Below are positions 33,494 to 41,732 of a DNA stretch of 64,000 nucleotides, piece after piece. The stretch is from Deltaproteobacteria bacterium. Its GTDB lineage: Bacteria > Myxococcota_A > Polyangia > Nannocystales > Nannocystaceae. Under the pieces are notes generated by a model. The model did no database searches, was not told the DNA's origin, and worked only from the letters and a program-made list of their open reading frames with translations. The position numbers and the translations under genes were made by a program. Every line of letters starts with the position of its first letter. Position 1 is the stretch's first letter. The DNA is taken from assembly GCA_003696955.1 (NCBI GenBank), contig RFGU01000083.1, positions 1-64,000 on the forward strand. The letters run 5' to 3'.

Positions 33494-35575
33494 GTGCTGC
33501 GACGAAGCTTCGGTTGCGGCTGGCCCGGGCGGCGCCTCGGGCGACGACGGCGGCGGCCATGGAGGCTGCGGCTCCTGCCGTGGCTCGTGGGGGCGATCGG
33601 GTGCCGCGCGCAACAAGAGCCCGCACCGGTGCCCGGCCCCTCGGCGGTTCCGACGGAGCCATCGGACGCGCCGATGCCGGCGCCGACCCCTTCCACACCT
33701 GCGGTCCCGCGATCCGAAGTGCCCCCGGCACCGAAGCGGCCCGACCGTCCCGCACCGCCGCCTCCGCCCGAAGGTCCATGTCCGTCTCGGTCGTCGGCCC
33801 CTGACGTGGGCGTACTCGTCGCACCCGCGCGCCCGGAAGCCGACCATCCCCTTTCGGTGGTGGCGGCCACGTTCGACGGTGCGCCCCTGCGATCGTCCCT
33901 GTCGCTCGCCCTCGAGGACGCTGCCGGACGGCGCCTGCCCGTCGACGTGCGCACCGATTGGGGGGAACCGGACGCCGTGATCGGTACGGTGACGCCCGAG
34001 CGGGCCGGGCGCTACGTCGCGAAGGTCGGCCTCGACGGTCGGGTGGTCGCCTGCGAGGTGGTACGCGTGCGGCCATCGTCCCGTGCCGGGCCCGCGCGCG
34101 CCGCCGATGCACCATGGCCGGCCCGCAGGCGGTGGACGGTGGCCGAGGAGGCCCTCTATGCCGCGTGGGTACGCGAGCTGTTCCGCGCGGGGCGCGACGA
34201 TACCCTGGCCCACGACGCCCTGCACGAGGTAACTTCCGATCCAGCACGAAATTTTTTGTGGAATGCCTTGGGGTTGGGCGAGGACCTTCCCCCCGACCAG
34301 GGCGGGCTCTTCCTGCAGCCGGATTGCGCGGACACCCCGTACTTCCTACGGGCCTACTTCGCCTGGAAGCGGGGCCTGCCCATGGGGTTTCGCCACTGCT
34401 CCCGCGGCAAGGGGCGCCCGCCGGCCTGCGGCCCCCTCGTGGACGTGCGCGAGCGACTGGCCGAAGCCGATGGCGCGACCGTGCTCGAGCGGGTGGGGCG
34501 GGCCTTCTCGCGCACCATCGCTTGGGGCGTCCATTCGGGCAACGGCCGGGTGCCCCACGAGTCGGATCGCAGCGACTTCTATCCCGTGGCCTGGACCCAC
34601 CGGGGCATCCGTCCCGGCACGATCTACGCCGACCCCTACGGGCACGTCTTCGTCGTGGTCGGGTGGTTTCCACCGTCCGGACGACGGCCGGGCGTGCTCT
34701 ACGCCGTCGATGGCCAACCCGACGGGAGCCTTACGCGCAAGCCCTTTTGGGAGGGGAACTTCCTGTGGAACCCCGACCCTGCGCTCGGTGGCAGTGGATT
34801 CAAGGCATTTCGTCCGGTCGTATACGAAGATGGCGTACTCACGGCCGTGTCGAATCGCACGCTGGAGCGAGATGCCGACGCGGCCTTCTTCGCGGGACCG
34901 TACGCCGTCTCGGCGCAGGCCTTCTACGATGCCCTCGACGCGTTGATCACGCCGGGCACGCGGGATCCGGTGGCGAGCCTCGAACAGGCCGTGGAACATC
35001 TGGCTGCCGCCGCCCGTGTCCGGGTCCGCTCGGTGGACAATGGCGTCCGCTACGTTCGGGCCCACCCCGGGCGGAAGGTGGCGATGCCCGATGGCGCCGC
35101 GATCTTCGAGACCCAGGGGCCATGGGAGGACTACTCGACGCCCGCCCGGGACCTGCGGCTCCTCATCGCCATCGACGTGGTGCTCGCCTTCCCCGAGCGG
35201 GTGCGACGGCGCCCGGAGCGCTTCGGGATCGACCCGGCCGACGTCGCGCGCCTGGTCGACGACCTGGAGCGACGGCGCGCCGCGCTCCTCGCCGATCCGC
35301 GCTACGGGATCACGTACACCCGCAGCGACGGCTCGCCGTGGTCGCTGACCCTGGCCGATCTCGTCGCGCGTCGCGAGGCCCTCGAGGTCGCCTACCACCC
35401 CATGGACTGCCCAGAGGTACGTTGGGGGGCGGCCCCCGGCAGCGACGAGGCATCGACCTGCGATCGCCGGGCCCCCGAGGACGATCGGCGCAAGATGGAG
35501 GCCTATCGCGGCTGGTTTCGCGCGCGTCGGCGGCCCCCCCGCGGGGATCCGGGGCCGCCCGTGGCCGGTGATTGA
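33494..35575 (+). CDS. Lipoprotein with papain-like Cys/His motifs (unassigned)
   Basis: About 693 residues from a GTG at 33494. A long basic n-region precedes LRLLPWLVGAIGC, a lipobox. A Pro-rich linker to about residue 110 leads to an Ig-like segment (DVGVLVAPARPEADHPLSVVAATF). From about residue 210 the protein is globular with PDCADTPYFLRAYFAWKRG and, about 95 residues later, DPYGHVFVVVGWF. A Cys followed by acidic residues plus a His in a beta-strand is the layout of NlpC/P60 and papain-like hydrolases, so peptidoglycan or peptide cleavage is possible; this is inference from motif layout only. Three lipoprotein-rich neighbours follow. No ATG is available upstream of the lipobox. Confidence 0.72.
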   Translation: MLRRSFGCGWPGRRLGRRRRRPWRLRLLPWLVGAIGCRAQQEPAPVPGPSAVPTEPSDAPMPAPTPSTPAVPRSEVPPAPKRPDRPAPPPPPEGPCPSRSSAPDVGVLVAPARPEADHPLSVVAATFDGAPLRSSLSLALEDAAGRRLPVDVRTDWGEPDAVIGTVTPERAGRYVAKVGLDGRVVACEVVRVRPSSRAGPARAADAPWPARRRWTVAEEALYAAWVRELFRAGRDDTLAHDALHEVTSDPARNFLWNALGLGEDLPPDQGGLFLQPDCADTPYFLRAYFAWKRGLPMGFRHCSRGKGRPPACGPLVDVRERLAEADGATVLERVGRAFSRTIAWGVHSGNGRVPHESDRSDFYPVAWTHRGIRPGTIYADPYGHVFVVVGWFPPSGRRPGVLYAVDGQPDGSLTRKPFWEGNFLWNPDPALGGSGFKAFRPVVYEDGVLTAVSNRTLERDADAAFFAGPYAVSAQAFYDALDALITPGTRDPVASLEQAVEHLAAAARVRVRSVDNGVRYVRAHPGRKVAMPDGAAIFETQGPWEDYSTPARDLRLLIAIDVVLAFPERVRRRPERFGIDPADVARLVDDLERRRAALLADPRYGITYTRSDGSPWSLTLADLVARREALEVAYHPMDCPEVRWGAAPGSDEASTCDRRAPEDDRRKMEAYRGWFRARRRPPRGDPGPPVAGD

Positions 35576-35608
35576 CGAGGCGCCGCGCGAAAGCTAATCC
35601 CGGGAAAC

Positions 35609-35944
35609 GTGACCGCCCGAGACGAGCGACGACGACACGCCCGAATCGCCCTTGCATGTCCCGTTCGTGTGCAGCGCAACGATCGGCGCACGGAGGGGCG
35701 TCTCGTGGACCTGTCCCTCGGTGGGGCGAGCCTGCGGGCACCGACGGATGCGCCGTACGCCCTCGGGGAGCGCCTCTCCTTGGAGATCGACCTGCCCGGG
35801 CTCGAGGACCCGGTGGAAATCGACGCCGTCGTCCGTTGGGTGGACGCCATCGATACCGCGCGGATCGGCGTCCAGTTCGCGACGGGGCTTCGTCCGCGGG
35901 AGGTGTACGCCGTCAACCAACTTGCGCGCAGGCAGCAGGGGTAG
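35609..35944 (+). CDS. PilZ domain protein
   Basis: 111 residues. Single PilZ domain, usually a receptor for cyclic di-GMP. Both binding motifs are present: the N-terminal RRRHAR (RxxxR type) and DLSLGGASL (D/NxSxxG). The rest forms the expected beta barrel (LSLEIDLPGLEDPVEIDAVVRWVD, RIGVQFA). GTG start at 35609, 33 bp after the lipoprotein gene. A full diguanylate cyclase is encoded at 58 kb in this window. Confidence 0.9.
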   Translation: MTARDERRRHARIALACPVRVQRNDRRTEGRLVDLSLGGASLRAPTDAPYALGERLSLEIDLPGLEDPVEIDAVVRWVDAIDTARIGVQFATGLRPREVYAVNQLARRQQG

Positions 35945-35949
35945 GGGAC

Positions 35950-36657
35950 GTGCGGTGCGGCCTCGCCTTCGCCGTGGCGTCGGCGTGTGCCCTCGGACCC
36001 GTGTCCCAGGCGGCCGCCCGCGCGGGTGCGGTCGATCCGCGCCAGCCGTCGCGCTCCGATGCGGTGGCCTGGCCCCCGACGCGGGCGACCGTCACGGCGC
36101 CGACGCGATCGACCCCGAAGACGTCGCCTTCACCCCCGGCGCCCCGGGTCGAGGAGCGCCGCCGCGTCCGCATCGCCGTGGGATTCTCCCCGGAGGCACC
36201 GGGGACCCGGGAGGAACGGCGTATCGTGGACGAACTCGAGGCCTCCGCGCGCAAGGTCGCAGGATTGTCCACGTCCGTACGCAGGCTTCGCGCCGGGGCC
36301 CCTGAGCCCGCCCGCATCTGCCGCGAAGGCCGCGAGGATCTCGTGGTGGTGGTGGGCTACGTGCCCGGGCGCCGCCACCCCGTGCTGCTGCCCTACGACT
36401 GCCTGCTCGATCGCCCACTCGGGATCCGCGGCCGTGCGGCAGCGCGAGATCCGCGGCTGTTCGAGACCCTCTGGGCCGAGCACGAGCGCCTCGTCGAGCA
36501 AGGCGTGCGGCCCCGGCGCCGCTGGGTGAACCTCGGTCCGAAGGCCCGCGGGGCCATCATCGGGACCGCCGTGGTGTTGGTGCTCGGGGCCGCGGTCGCG
36601 ATTCTGGTGGTGGGCGCCTTGCGCAAGGAGCAGGTCGTGCTCAAGGTGCACCCATGA
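35950..36657 (+). CDS. Secreted single-pass membrane protein, unknown
   Basis: 235 residues from the GTG at 35950, 5 bp after the PilZ gene. Signal peptide CGLAFAVASACALGPVSQAAA, then a Pro/Thr/Ser-rich segment, a globular region about 75-190 (RVRIAVGFSPEAPGTREERRIVDEL, DLVVVVGYVPGRRHPVLLPYD) and one C-terminal membrane helix (GAIIGTAVVLVLGAAVAILVV). I do not recognise the family. Its TGA overlaps the metallopeptidase-like gene by 4 bp, so the two products probably work together in the envelope. Confidence 0.72.
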   Translation: MRCGLAFAVASACALGPVSQAAARAGAVDPRQPSRSDAVAWPPTRATVTAPTRSTPKTSPSPPAPRVEERRRVRIAVGFSPEAPGTREERRIVDELEASARKVAGLSTSVRRLRAGAPEPARICREGREDLVVVVGYVPGRRHPVLLPYDCLLDRPLGIRGRAAARDPRLFETLWAEHERLVEQGVRPRRRWVNLGPKARGAIIGTAVVLVLGAAVAILVVGALRKEQVVLKVHP

Positions 36658-37667
36658 CCCGCGGCCCCGGCTCCGTGATGCGCTTCGTGCGCATTCTCGT
36701 CCTGGCTCTCTTCTTCGCGGGGGTGTTCGCGGCGCCGCGGGCGGCGCGAGCCGAGACCGGGGCGGTGCCGAGGTTCGTCGTCTCCGAGGCCACGGCCGAG
36801 GCCCGGGTGGGACGCATTCGGTTGCGGTACGACCCGGCGCTCGCCGAGGAGGCGCGGTTCCTGTTGGAACATGCCCCGGGCTTCTGGTCGGTGGTGGAGC
36901 GCCAGCTCGAAGGGGATCTGGACGATACGTTGACGATCCACCTGGTGGATCACGCCGGCGCCGTGGCGTCGGCGACCGGGATGCCGCGGTGGGTGGCGGG
37001 CGTCGCCCGTCCGGAGACGGGGGAGATCGTGGTGGCGCGCCACGGGCCGGACGGCAGCCGGTCGGACCTCGCCGGACTGCTGCGTCACGAGATGGCGCAC
37101 GTGGCCCTCTATCGCGCCGTGGACGGCCACAGGGTGCCTCGCTGGCTGCACGAGGGCGTGGCCGAGAGCCTTGAGGGCAAGGTGAGCCTGGCCCGCGCGG
37201 AGACCCTGGCCGGCGCCGTGTTCGGACCCGGCGTGCCGGAACTGGCCGACCTCGAGCGCGCCTTCTCGTCCGACGATCCGACGGAGGTCTCGGTGGCCTA
37301 CGCGGCGGCTCGCGACTTCGTGGCCCACCTGCGCGGGCTCGACGGGTCGGGGGCGGCCTTCCGGCAGTTCCTCTACGAGCTGTCCGAGGGCTACACCGTC
37401 GATGCCGCAGCGGTCCGTGCCTTCGGTCGAACCCTCCCCGAGTTGGTACGAAGCTGGCGTACCGCACTGCCGGATCGCTTCGTGTGGTACGCCCTGGCGG
37501 CCGGCGGCGGCCTGCCGTTCGCCGCCCTCCTGCCCTTGGTGGCGGCCGCGTGGTGGCGCCGCCGCAGGCTCCTGCGGGAGGCCTTCGCTCGACTCGAAGC
37601 CGAGGATCGGCGGGTCTTCGGCGAGTCGGCCATGGCCCCTTCGTATGTGGCCTGTGCGGGCTCGTAG
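36654..37667 (+). CDS. Membrane-anchored peptidase-MA-like HExxH protein
   Basis: 337 residues. Signal peptide FVRILVLALFFAGVFAAPRAARA, then a domain with LLRHEMAHVALYR (HExxH zinc site, about residue 148) and VPRWLHEGVAESLEG supplying the third Glu ligand, as in gluzincin-type peptidase MA proteins. A C-terminal helix (YALAAGGGLPFAALLPLVAAAWW) anchors it, with a short basic cytoplasmic tail. This makes a second putative exported metallopeptidase of the same type as in the 28.7-kb protein. The start overlaps the previous stop by 4 bp. Substrate unknown. Confidence 0.82.
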   Translation: MTRGPGSVMRFVRILVLALFFAGVFAAPRAARAETGAVPRFVVSEATAEARVGRIRLRYDPALAEEARFLLEHAPGFWSVVERQLEGDLDDTLTIHLVDHAGAVASATGMPRWVAGVARPETGEIVVARHGPDGSRSDLAGLLRHEMAHVALYRAVDGHRVPRWLHEGVAESLEGKVSLARAETLAGAVFGPGVPELADLERAFSSDDPTEVSVAYAAARDFVAHLRGLDGSGAAFRQFLYELSEGYTVDAAAVRAFGRTLPELVRSWRTALPDRFVWYALAAGGGLPFAALLPLVAAAWWRRRRLLREAFARLEAEDRRVFGESAMAPSYVACAGS

Positions 37668-37679
37668 GAGGCTTGCAGC

Positions 37680-38261
37680 GTGCTCCGGGTCACTGGCGGC
37701 GCGCACAAGGGGCGCAGGCTCGCGCCCCTGCCGCGGGGCTCGCCGGCGCGTCCCGTACCGGCGCGCGTGCGCGAAGCGGTGGCCTCGAGCCTTGCGCCCA
37801 AGATCCCGGGGGCCCGGATCCTCGACCTCTTCGCCGGGTCCGGCATCGTCACCTTCGAGCTGCTCAGCCGCGGCGCGGCCTCGAGCGTCCTGGTGGAGCG
37901 CGATGCCGCCCTCGTGGCGCGACTTCATCGTGAGGTGCGTCGCCTCGGGCTGGCCGAGTGCGCCACGGTGGTACGGGCCGGCGTCGAGGACTTCCTCGCC
38001 CGGCCGACCGGCCGATCGTTCGATCTCGTGTTCGTCGACCCGCCCTACCGGGATGCGGCCTGCCTCATGCAGGTTTGCACCCGACTCGCGACCGCCCGGA
38101 TCCTCGCCCGGGGGGCCGTGGTAGTGTCCCACCGGCCCGTCGTGCGCGGACGGGCCGACCCGCTCGAACTGCCGTCCGGTTGGGAGGTCGTGCGCAGTCG
38201 CCGGTACGGTCAGGCGTTGTTCGAGTTCTTCACGATGCCCCACGAGCCGACGAGTACATGA
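37680..38261 (+). CDS. rsmD: 16S rRNA (guanine-N2)-methyltransferase RsmD
   Basis: 193 residues, usual length. SAM-dependent methylation of G966 in 16S rRNA. Motifs: VTGGAHKGRRLAPLP at the N-terminus, RVREAVASSL, SAM-binding LDLFAGSGIVTFEL, LVERDAA and the catalytic VFVDPPYRDAA. The GTG start at 37680 lies 12 bp after the previous gene, and the stop overlaps the aminotransferase start by 4 bp. Confidence 0.93.
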   Translation: MLRVTGGAHKGRRLAPLPRGSPARPVPARVREAVASSLAPKIPGARILDLFAGSGIVTFELLSRGAASSVLVERDAALVARLHREVRRLGLAECATVVRAGVEDFLARPTGRSFDLVFVDPPYRDAACLMQVCTRLATARILARGAVVVSHRPVVRGRADPLELPSGWEVVRSRRYGQALFEFFTMPHEPTST

Positions 38262-39472
38262 CCGCCTTTCGACTCTCGACCCTCGCCCGCAGCCTTCGCC
38301 CGTCCGCCACGTTGGCCGTCTCCGCGCGCGCCAAGGCCATGCGCGCCGAGGGGCGCACGGTCTACGACCTGAGCGCGGGCGAGCCCGATGCGCGGCCGCC
38401 CGAGCCCGTGCGCCGGGCCGTGGCGCAGCGCGTGGAGACCGAGCCCATGGGATACGCCCCGGTCCCCGGCTTGCCGGAACTGCGGGCTGCGGCGGCGCGG
38501 GATCTCGCCGCCTTCCACCGCCGCGAGATCGACCCCGCCGAGATCGTCGTGACGTGCGGAGCCAAGCAGGCCCTGGCCAACCTGTTTCGCGTCGCCCTCG
38601 AACCGGGGGACCGGGTCGTGCTGGCGGCACCGTACTGGGTGAGCTATCCGGCGATGGTGCGCCTTGCGGGGGGCGAACCCGTGGTGGTCGAGACTCGCGC
38701 GGCCGACGGGTTCCGCCTCGAGCCCGATGCGCTTGCGGAGGTTCTCGACGGGCGTGTGCGCCTGGTCGTGCTCAACAGCCCGGCGAACCCGACGGGGGTG
38801 GGCCTCGACGTCGAGACGCTGCGGCGCATCGCCGAGGTCGTCGATCGCAAGGCGCCCGAGGCCTGGATCGTCACCGACGACATCTATCGCAAGATCACCT
38901 ACGACGGATTCGAGGCCACGTCGGCCTTCGTCGCGGCCCCGGGGTTCGAGCGGATCGTGGCGGTGGACGGCGTGTCCAAGAGCCATGCCATGACGGGGTA
39001 TCGCGTCGGCTTCCTGTACGGGCCGCCCGAGGTCGTCCGGGCCGTGTCGGCCGTGCAGGGCCAGACGACCTCGGGCGCGGCGACGCCGTCGCAGATCGGG
39101 GCGGTCGCGGCCCTTTCCGACCCCGCGTGTGCCGAGGCGTTGTCGCGGATGAACGCCACGTTCGCCCGGCGTCGCGGCCTGGCCCTGGAACGGCTCGGCC
39201 GGCTACCGGGAGCGACGCTCGTACCGCCCGACGGGGCCTTCTATCTATTCCTGGACGTGTCGGCCCATTGCGGTTCGAACGCGCGCTTCGAGGACGACGT
39301 GGCCCTCGCCACCTGGCTGCTCGAAGAATATGGGGTCGCCTGCGTGCCCGGCACCCCTTTCGGCCATCCGGGTGGCCTGCGACTTTCCTTCGCGGCGGCC
39401 GACGAGGTGCTCGACGCGGCGTTCGACGCCATGGAGACGGCATTCGCCCGGATCGTCGGGGCGGGGGCCTGA
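38258..39472 (+). CDS. Class I/II aminotransferase (aspartate/aromatic type)
   Basis: 404 residues. PLP-dependent aminotransferase of the AspC/AatA type. Signatures: DLSAGEPDARPPEPVRRA, YAPVPGLPELR, VLNSPANPTGVG with the Asn that contacts PLP, VTDDIYRKITYDG with Asp and Tyr, and VDGVSKSHAMTGYRVGF with the Schiff-base Lys. The C-terminal domain carries LRLSFAAADE with the substrate Arg. Its place ahead of a DAHP synthase family gene may hint at aromatic amino-acid work, but aspartate is equally possible. Confidence 0.9.
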   Translation: MTAFRLSTLARSLRPSATLAVSARAKAMRAEGRTVYDLSAGEPDARPPEPVRRAVAQRVETEPMGYAPVPGLPELRAAAARDLAAFHRREIDPAEIVVTCGAKQALANLFRVALEPGDRVVLAAPYWVSYPAMVRLAGGEPVVVETRAADGFRLEPDALAEVLDGRVRLVVLNSPANPTGVGLDVETLRRIAEVVDRKAPEAWIVTDDIYRKITYDGFEATSAFVAAPGFERIVAVDGVSKSHAMTGYRVGFLYGPPEVVRAVSAVQGQTTSGAATPSQIGAVAALSDPACAEALSRMNATFARRRGLALERLGRLPGATLVPPDGAFYLFLDVSAHCGSNARFEDDVALATWLLEEYGVACVPGTPFGHPGGLRLSFAAADEVLDAAFDAMETAFARIVGAGA

Positions 39473-39548
39473 GGGCCGTCCTCAAGGCGCCCGGCCGGCG
39501 GCCGATGACGCGACCGTGGCCCGTGCTTCGCGTAGCCGTCCGCGCATC

Positions 39549-40499
39549 GTGACCGTCGGCCGTGGTCGGCCCGGGCCGTGGCACGAGCGGCTCATGCGGA
39601 TCGAAGCGGGGGATCTGCGCTACGTCGACCTGGATGCGGGCGCCGTGCCGGATACACCGACGCCGGACGTCCTCGTGCTGCTGCCGTCCATCGGGGCCGA
39701 CGACGCACGGAACATCGCGCAGGCCTGGTGCGGTCGAAGTGCCATCTTCGCCGCGGCGAGCGTCCGGCCGGACCTGGCGGACGTGCGAACGTTGCCGGGC
39801 GATCCGGCGGCCGTCGACCCCTGCTCCCTGCGAACGCGGATCAACGCAGCAGCGGCGGCGGCGCGGGGCAAGCGCCCGACCACCGCCTGGAGAGGGATCG
39901 CGCCGGTGGATCCGACGCCCGACGGCGTGCGGGACGTGTCCACCCTCGGCGTCGACGTGGCCCTCTTCGTCGGCGCTGCCGGCGCCGCCCGGCAACTCGA
40001 GACGTGCCTTGCGTGTGCCAAGCACATGCGTGTGCCCTTGGTCGTCGCCGTCCACCACACGCCGTCGCGCAGGGCGGCGTTTCGCAGCGAGGTGTCCCGC
40101 TTCGGACGCACCGCCGCCACGGTGCTCCCCGCCGATCCACGGGGCCTCGAGCCGGGGCTGTACTTCGTGCCGGCGCCCCTCGGCCGCGAGCGGCCCGGGC
40201 CCGACCTCGACGTCGTCGCCACGAACCTGGCCGATGCTGGCCTCGTGGTGTTCGAGTGCATCGGGTCCGGCGCGGGGGACAAGGGGCTGTGGGGGGCGCG
40301 CGCCGTGGCGGACGCCGGCGGGACCGTCGTCGCCCTCGAGCCCGCAAGCTGCGCCGTTCCCGAACTCGTGGAGGCCGCCCTCGCCGAGGGACTGTGCGCT
40401 GCCACCCTGTCCCCGTCGGTCTATGCCGCCACCTTGCGGCAGGTGGTCCCCCGGGTTTGCGCCGCGAACGATCTCGCGCGACGCTCCCCGGCGGCATGA
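39549..40499 (+). CDS. CheB-like protein with degenerate catalytic site
   Basis: 316 residues from the GTG at 39549. Residues about 135-310 follow the CheB methylesterase fold: LFVGAAGAARQLETCLA, VPLVVAVHHTPSRRAAF, RGLEPGLYFVPAPLG, ECIGSGAGDKGLWGARAVADAG and ALEPASCAVPELVEAAL line up with CheB blocks. The Ser of the usual GAS motif is Ala144, while the His (169/170) and Asp (244) remain, so esterase activity is unlikely. Residues 1-80 vaguely resemble a receiver domain lacking a clear phospho-Asp. No chemotaxis gene is adjacent; the stop overlaps the DAHP synthase-like gene by 4 bp. A regulatory or binding role is inferred. Confidence 0.7.
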   Translation: MTVGRGRPGPWHERLMRIEAGDLRYVDLDAGAVPDTPTPDVLVLLPSIGADDARNIAQAWCGRSAIFAAASVRPDLADVRTLPGDPAAVDPCSLRTRINAAAAAARGKRPTTAWRGIAPVDPTPDGVRDVSTLGVDVALFVGAAGAARQLETCLACAKHMRVPLVVAVHHTPSRRAAFRSEVSRFGRTAATVLPADPRGLEPGLYFVPAPLGRERPGPDLDVVATNLADAGLVVFECIGSGAGDKGLWGARAVADAGGTVVALEPASCAVPELVEAALAEGLCAATLSPSVYAATLRQVVPRVCAANDLARRSPAA

Positions 40500-41623
40500 T
40501 CATCGAAGTCGAGAAGGGCCGTCGCGCCACCATCGAGCAGATCCGCGATCTTGCGGCGCGCTTCGGCAACCGCGTCGAGATCACGGAGGGGGACGGGTTC
40601 TACTGCACGGTGCACGTGATCGGCGACACGCGGGAGTTCGCGACCCGGGAGGGCTACATTCGTGACCTGCCCGGCGTGCGCAAGGCCTTCCGCATCGAAA
40701 GCGACCACAAGAACATCGCCCGCGTGGCCCGCGGCGAGGGAGGGCTCGTGCGAAGGCCCCGGCGCGTGGTCGAGGTGCCGGGGCTCGACGGCAAGGTGCG
40801 GCGGATCGGGACGGGCAAGCACGTCTTCATCGTCGGTCCCGATTCGCCCCAGACGATGGAGCAGACCCTGGCCATCGCCCGGGCGGCCCGCTCCATCGGC
40901 GAGCGTTACGGCATCTTGGACCGTATGATCCTGCGAGGCGGCGCCTTCAAGCCGCGAACGCGGCCGACCGATTGGCGCGGGCTCGGGATGCAGGGCATCG
41001 CCATGCTCGACGCGGCCCGCGAGGAGACGGGGCTCCCCTATGCCACGGAGGTCATGGACCACAACCTCGCGCCGGAGATCGCCGAGCACGCCGACATGCT
41101 GCAGATCGGCACGCGCAACGCCCAGAACTTCGATCTGCTCGAGGCCGTGGGCCGCCTGCCACGGCCGGTGATCCTCAAACGCGGGTTCGGCAACGAGGCG
41201 AACGAGTGGTTCTTCGCCGCCGAGTACGTCGCCAACCAAGGCAACCTGGACATCGTGCTGTGCGAGCGCGGGATGAAGACCCTGTTCACCAAGGGGGGCT
41301 ACTGCCGCAACCAGCCCGACTTCAACGCCATCACCCATGCCCGCAAGACGACGATCCTGCCCGTCATCTTCGATCCGAGCCACGTGGCCGGCGATCATCG
41401 CATCGTGCCCGAGAACCTGGTGGCCTCCCTCGGGCACCTCGTCGACGGCACGATCACCGAGACCCTGCACGACGAGGCGTTTCGCAAGGAACAACTGTGC
41501 GACGCCGGCCAGGCCCTCTTGATGGACCACTACGCGCGGGTCGTCGAGGCCGTGCTCGCGTTCGAGGAGCACGTTCGGCCCCATCTCGAGGCGGTGCTGG
41601 CCGACCTCGACGTCCCGGTGTGA
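40496..41623 (+). CDS. aroF: DAHP synthase family protein (type I-beta) with altered metal ligand
   Basis: 375 residues. Normal role: joins phosphoenolpyruvate and erythrose-4-phosphate at the entry to the shikimate pathway. An N-terminal ferredoxin-like regulatory domain (1 to about 75) precedes the barrel. Conserved blocks: LRGGAFKPRTRP, MLQIGTRNAQNF, ILKRGFGNEANEWFF, IVLCERGMKT, FDPSHVAGDHR and the TETLHDEAF/CDAGQ region. The metal-binding Cys of the usual GPCS is Asp116 here (VGPDSPQT). The Glu, His and Asp ligands appear kept, so activity may persist or specificity may differ. It is coupled to the CheB-like gene by a 4-bp overlap. Confidence 0.85.
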   Translation: MIIEVEKGRRATIEQIRDLAARFGNRVEITEGDGFYCTVHVIGDTREFATREGYIRDLPGVRKAFRIESDHKNIARVARGEGGLVRRPRRVVEVPGLDGKVRRIGTGKHVFIVGPDSPQTMEQTLAIARAARSIGERYGILDRMILRGGAFKPRTRPTDWRGLGMQGIAMLDAAREETGLPYATEVMDHNLAPEIAEHADMLQIGTRNAQNFDLLEAVGRLPRPVILKRGFGNEANEWFFAAEYVANQGNLDIVLCERGMKTLFTKGGYCRNQPDFNAITHARKTTILPVIFDPSHVAGDHRIVPENLVASLGHLVDGTITETLHDEAFRKEQLCDAGQALLMDHYARVVEAVLAFEEHVRPHLEAVLADLDVPV

Positions 41624-41732
41624 CGCCAGCGGGCGCGGGCCGCGCCCGCATGTGACATCCCTCCACGGGCGGCGGTCGGATGCACCGTTCGGGGTTGCTA
41701 GCATTCCGCCCACCCCGAACACGGAGGCAGCC

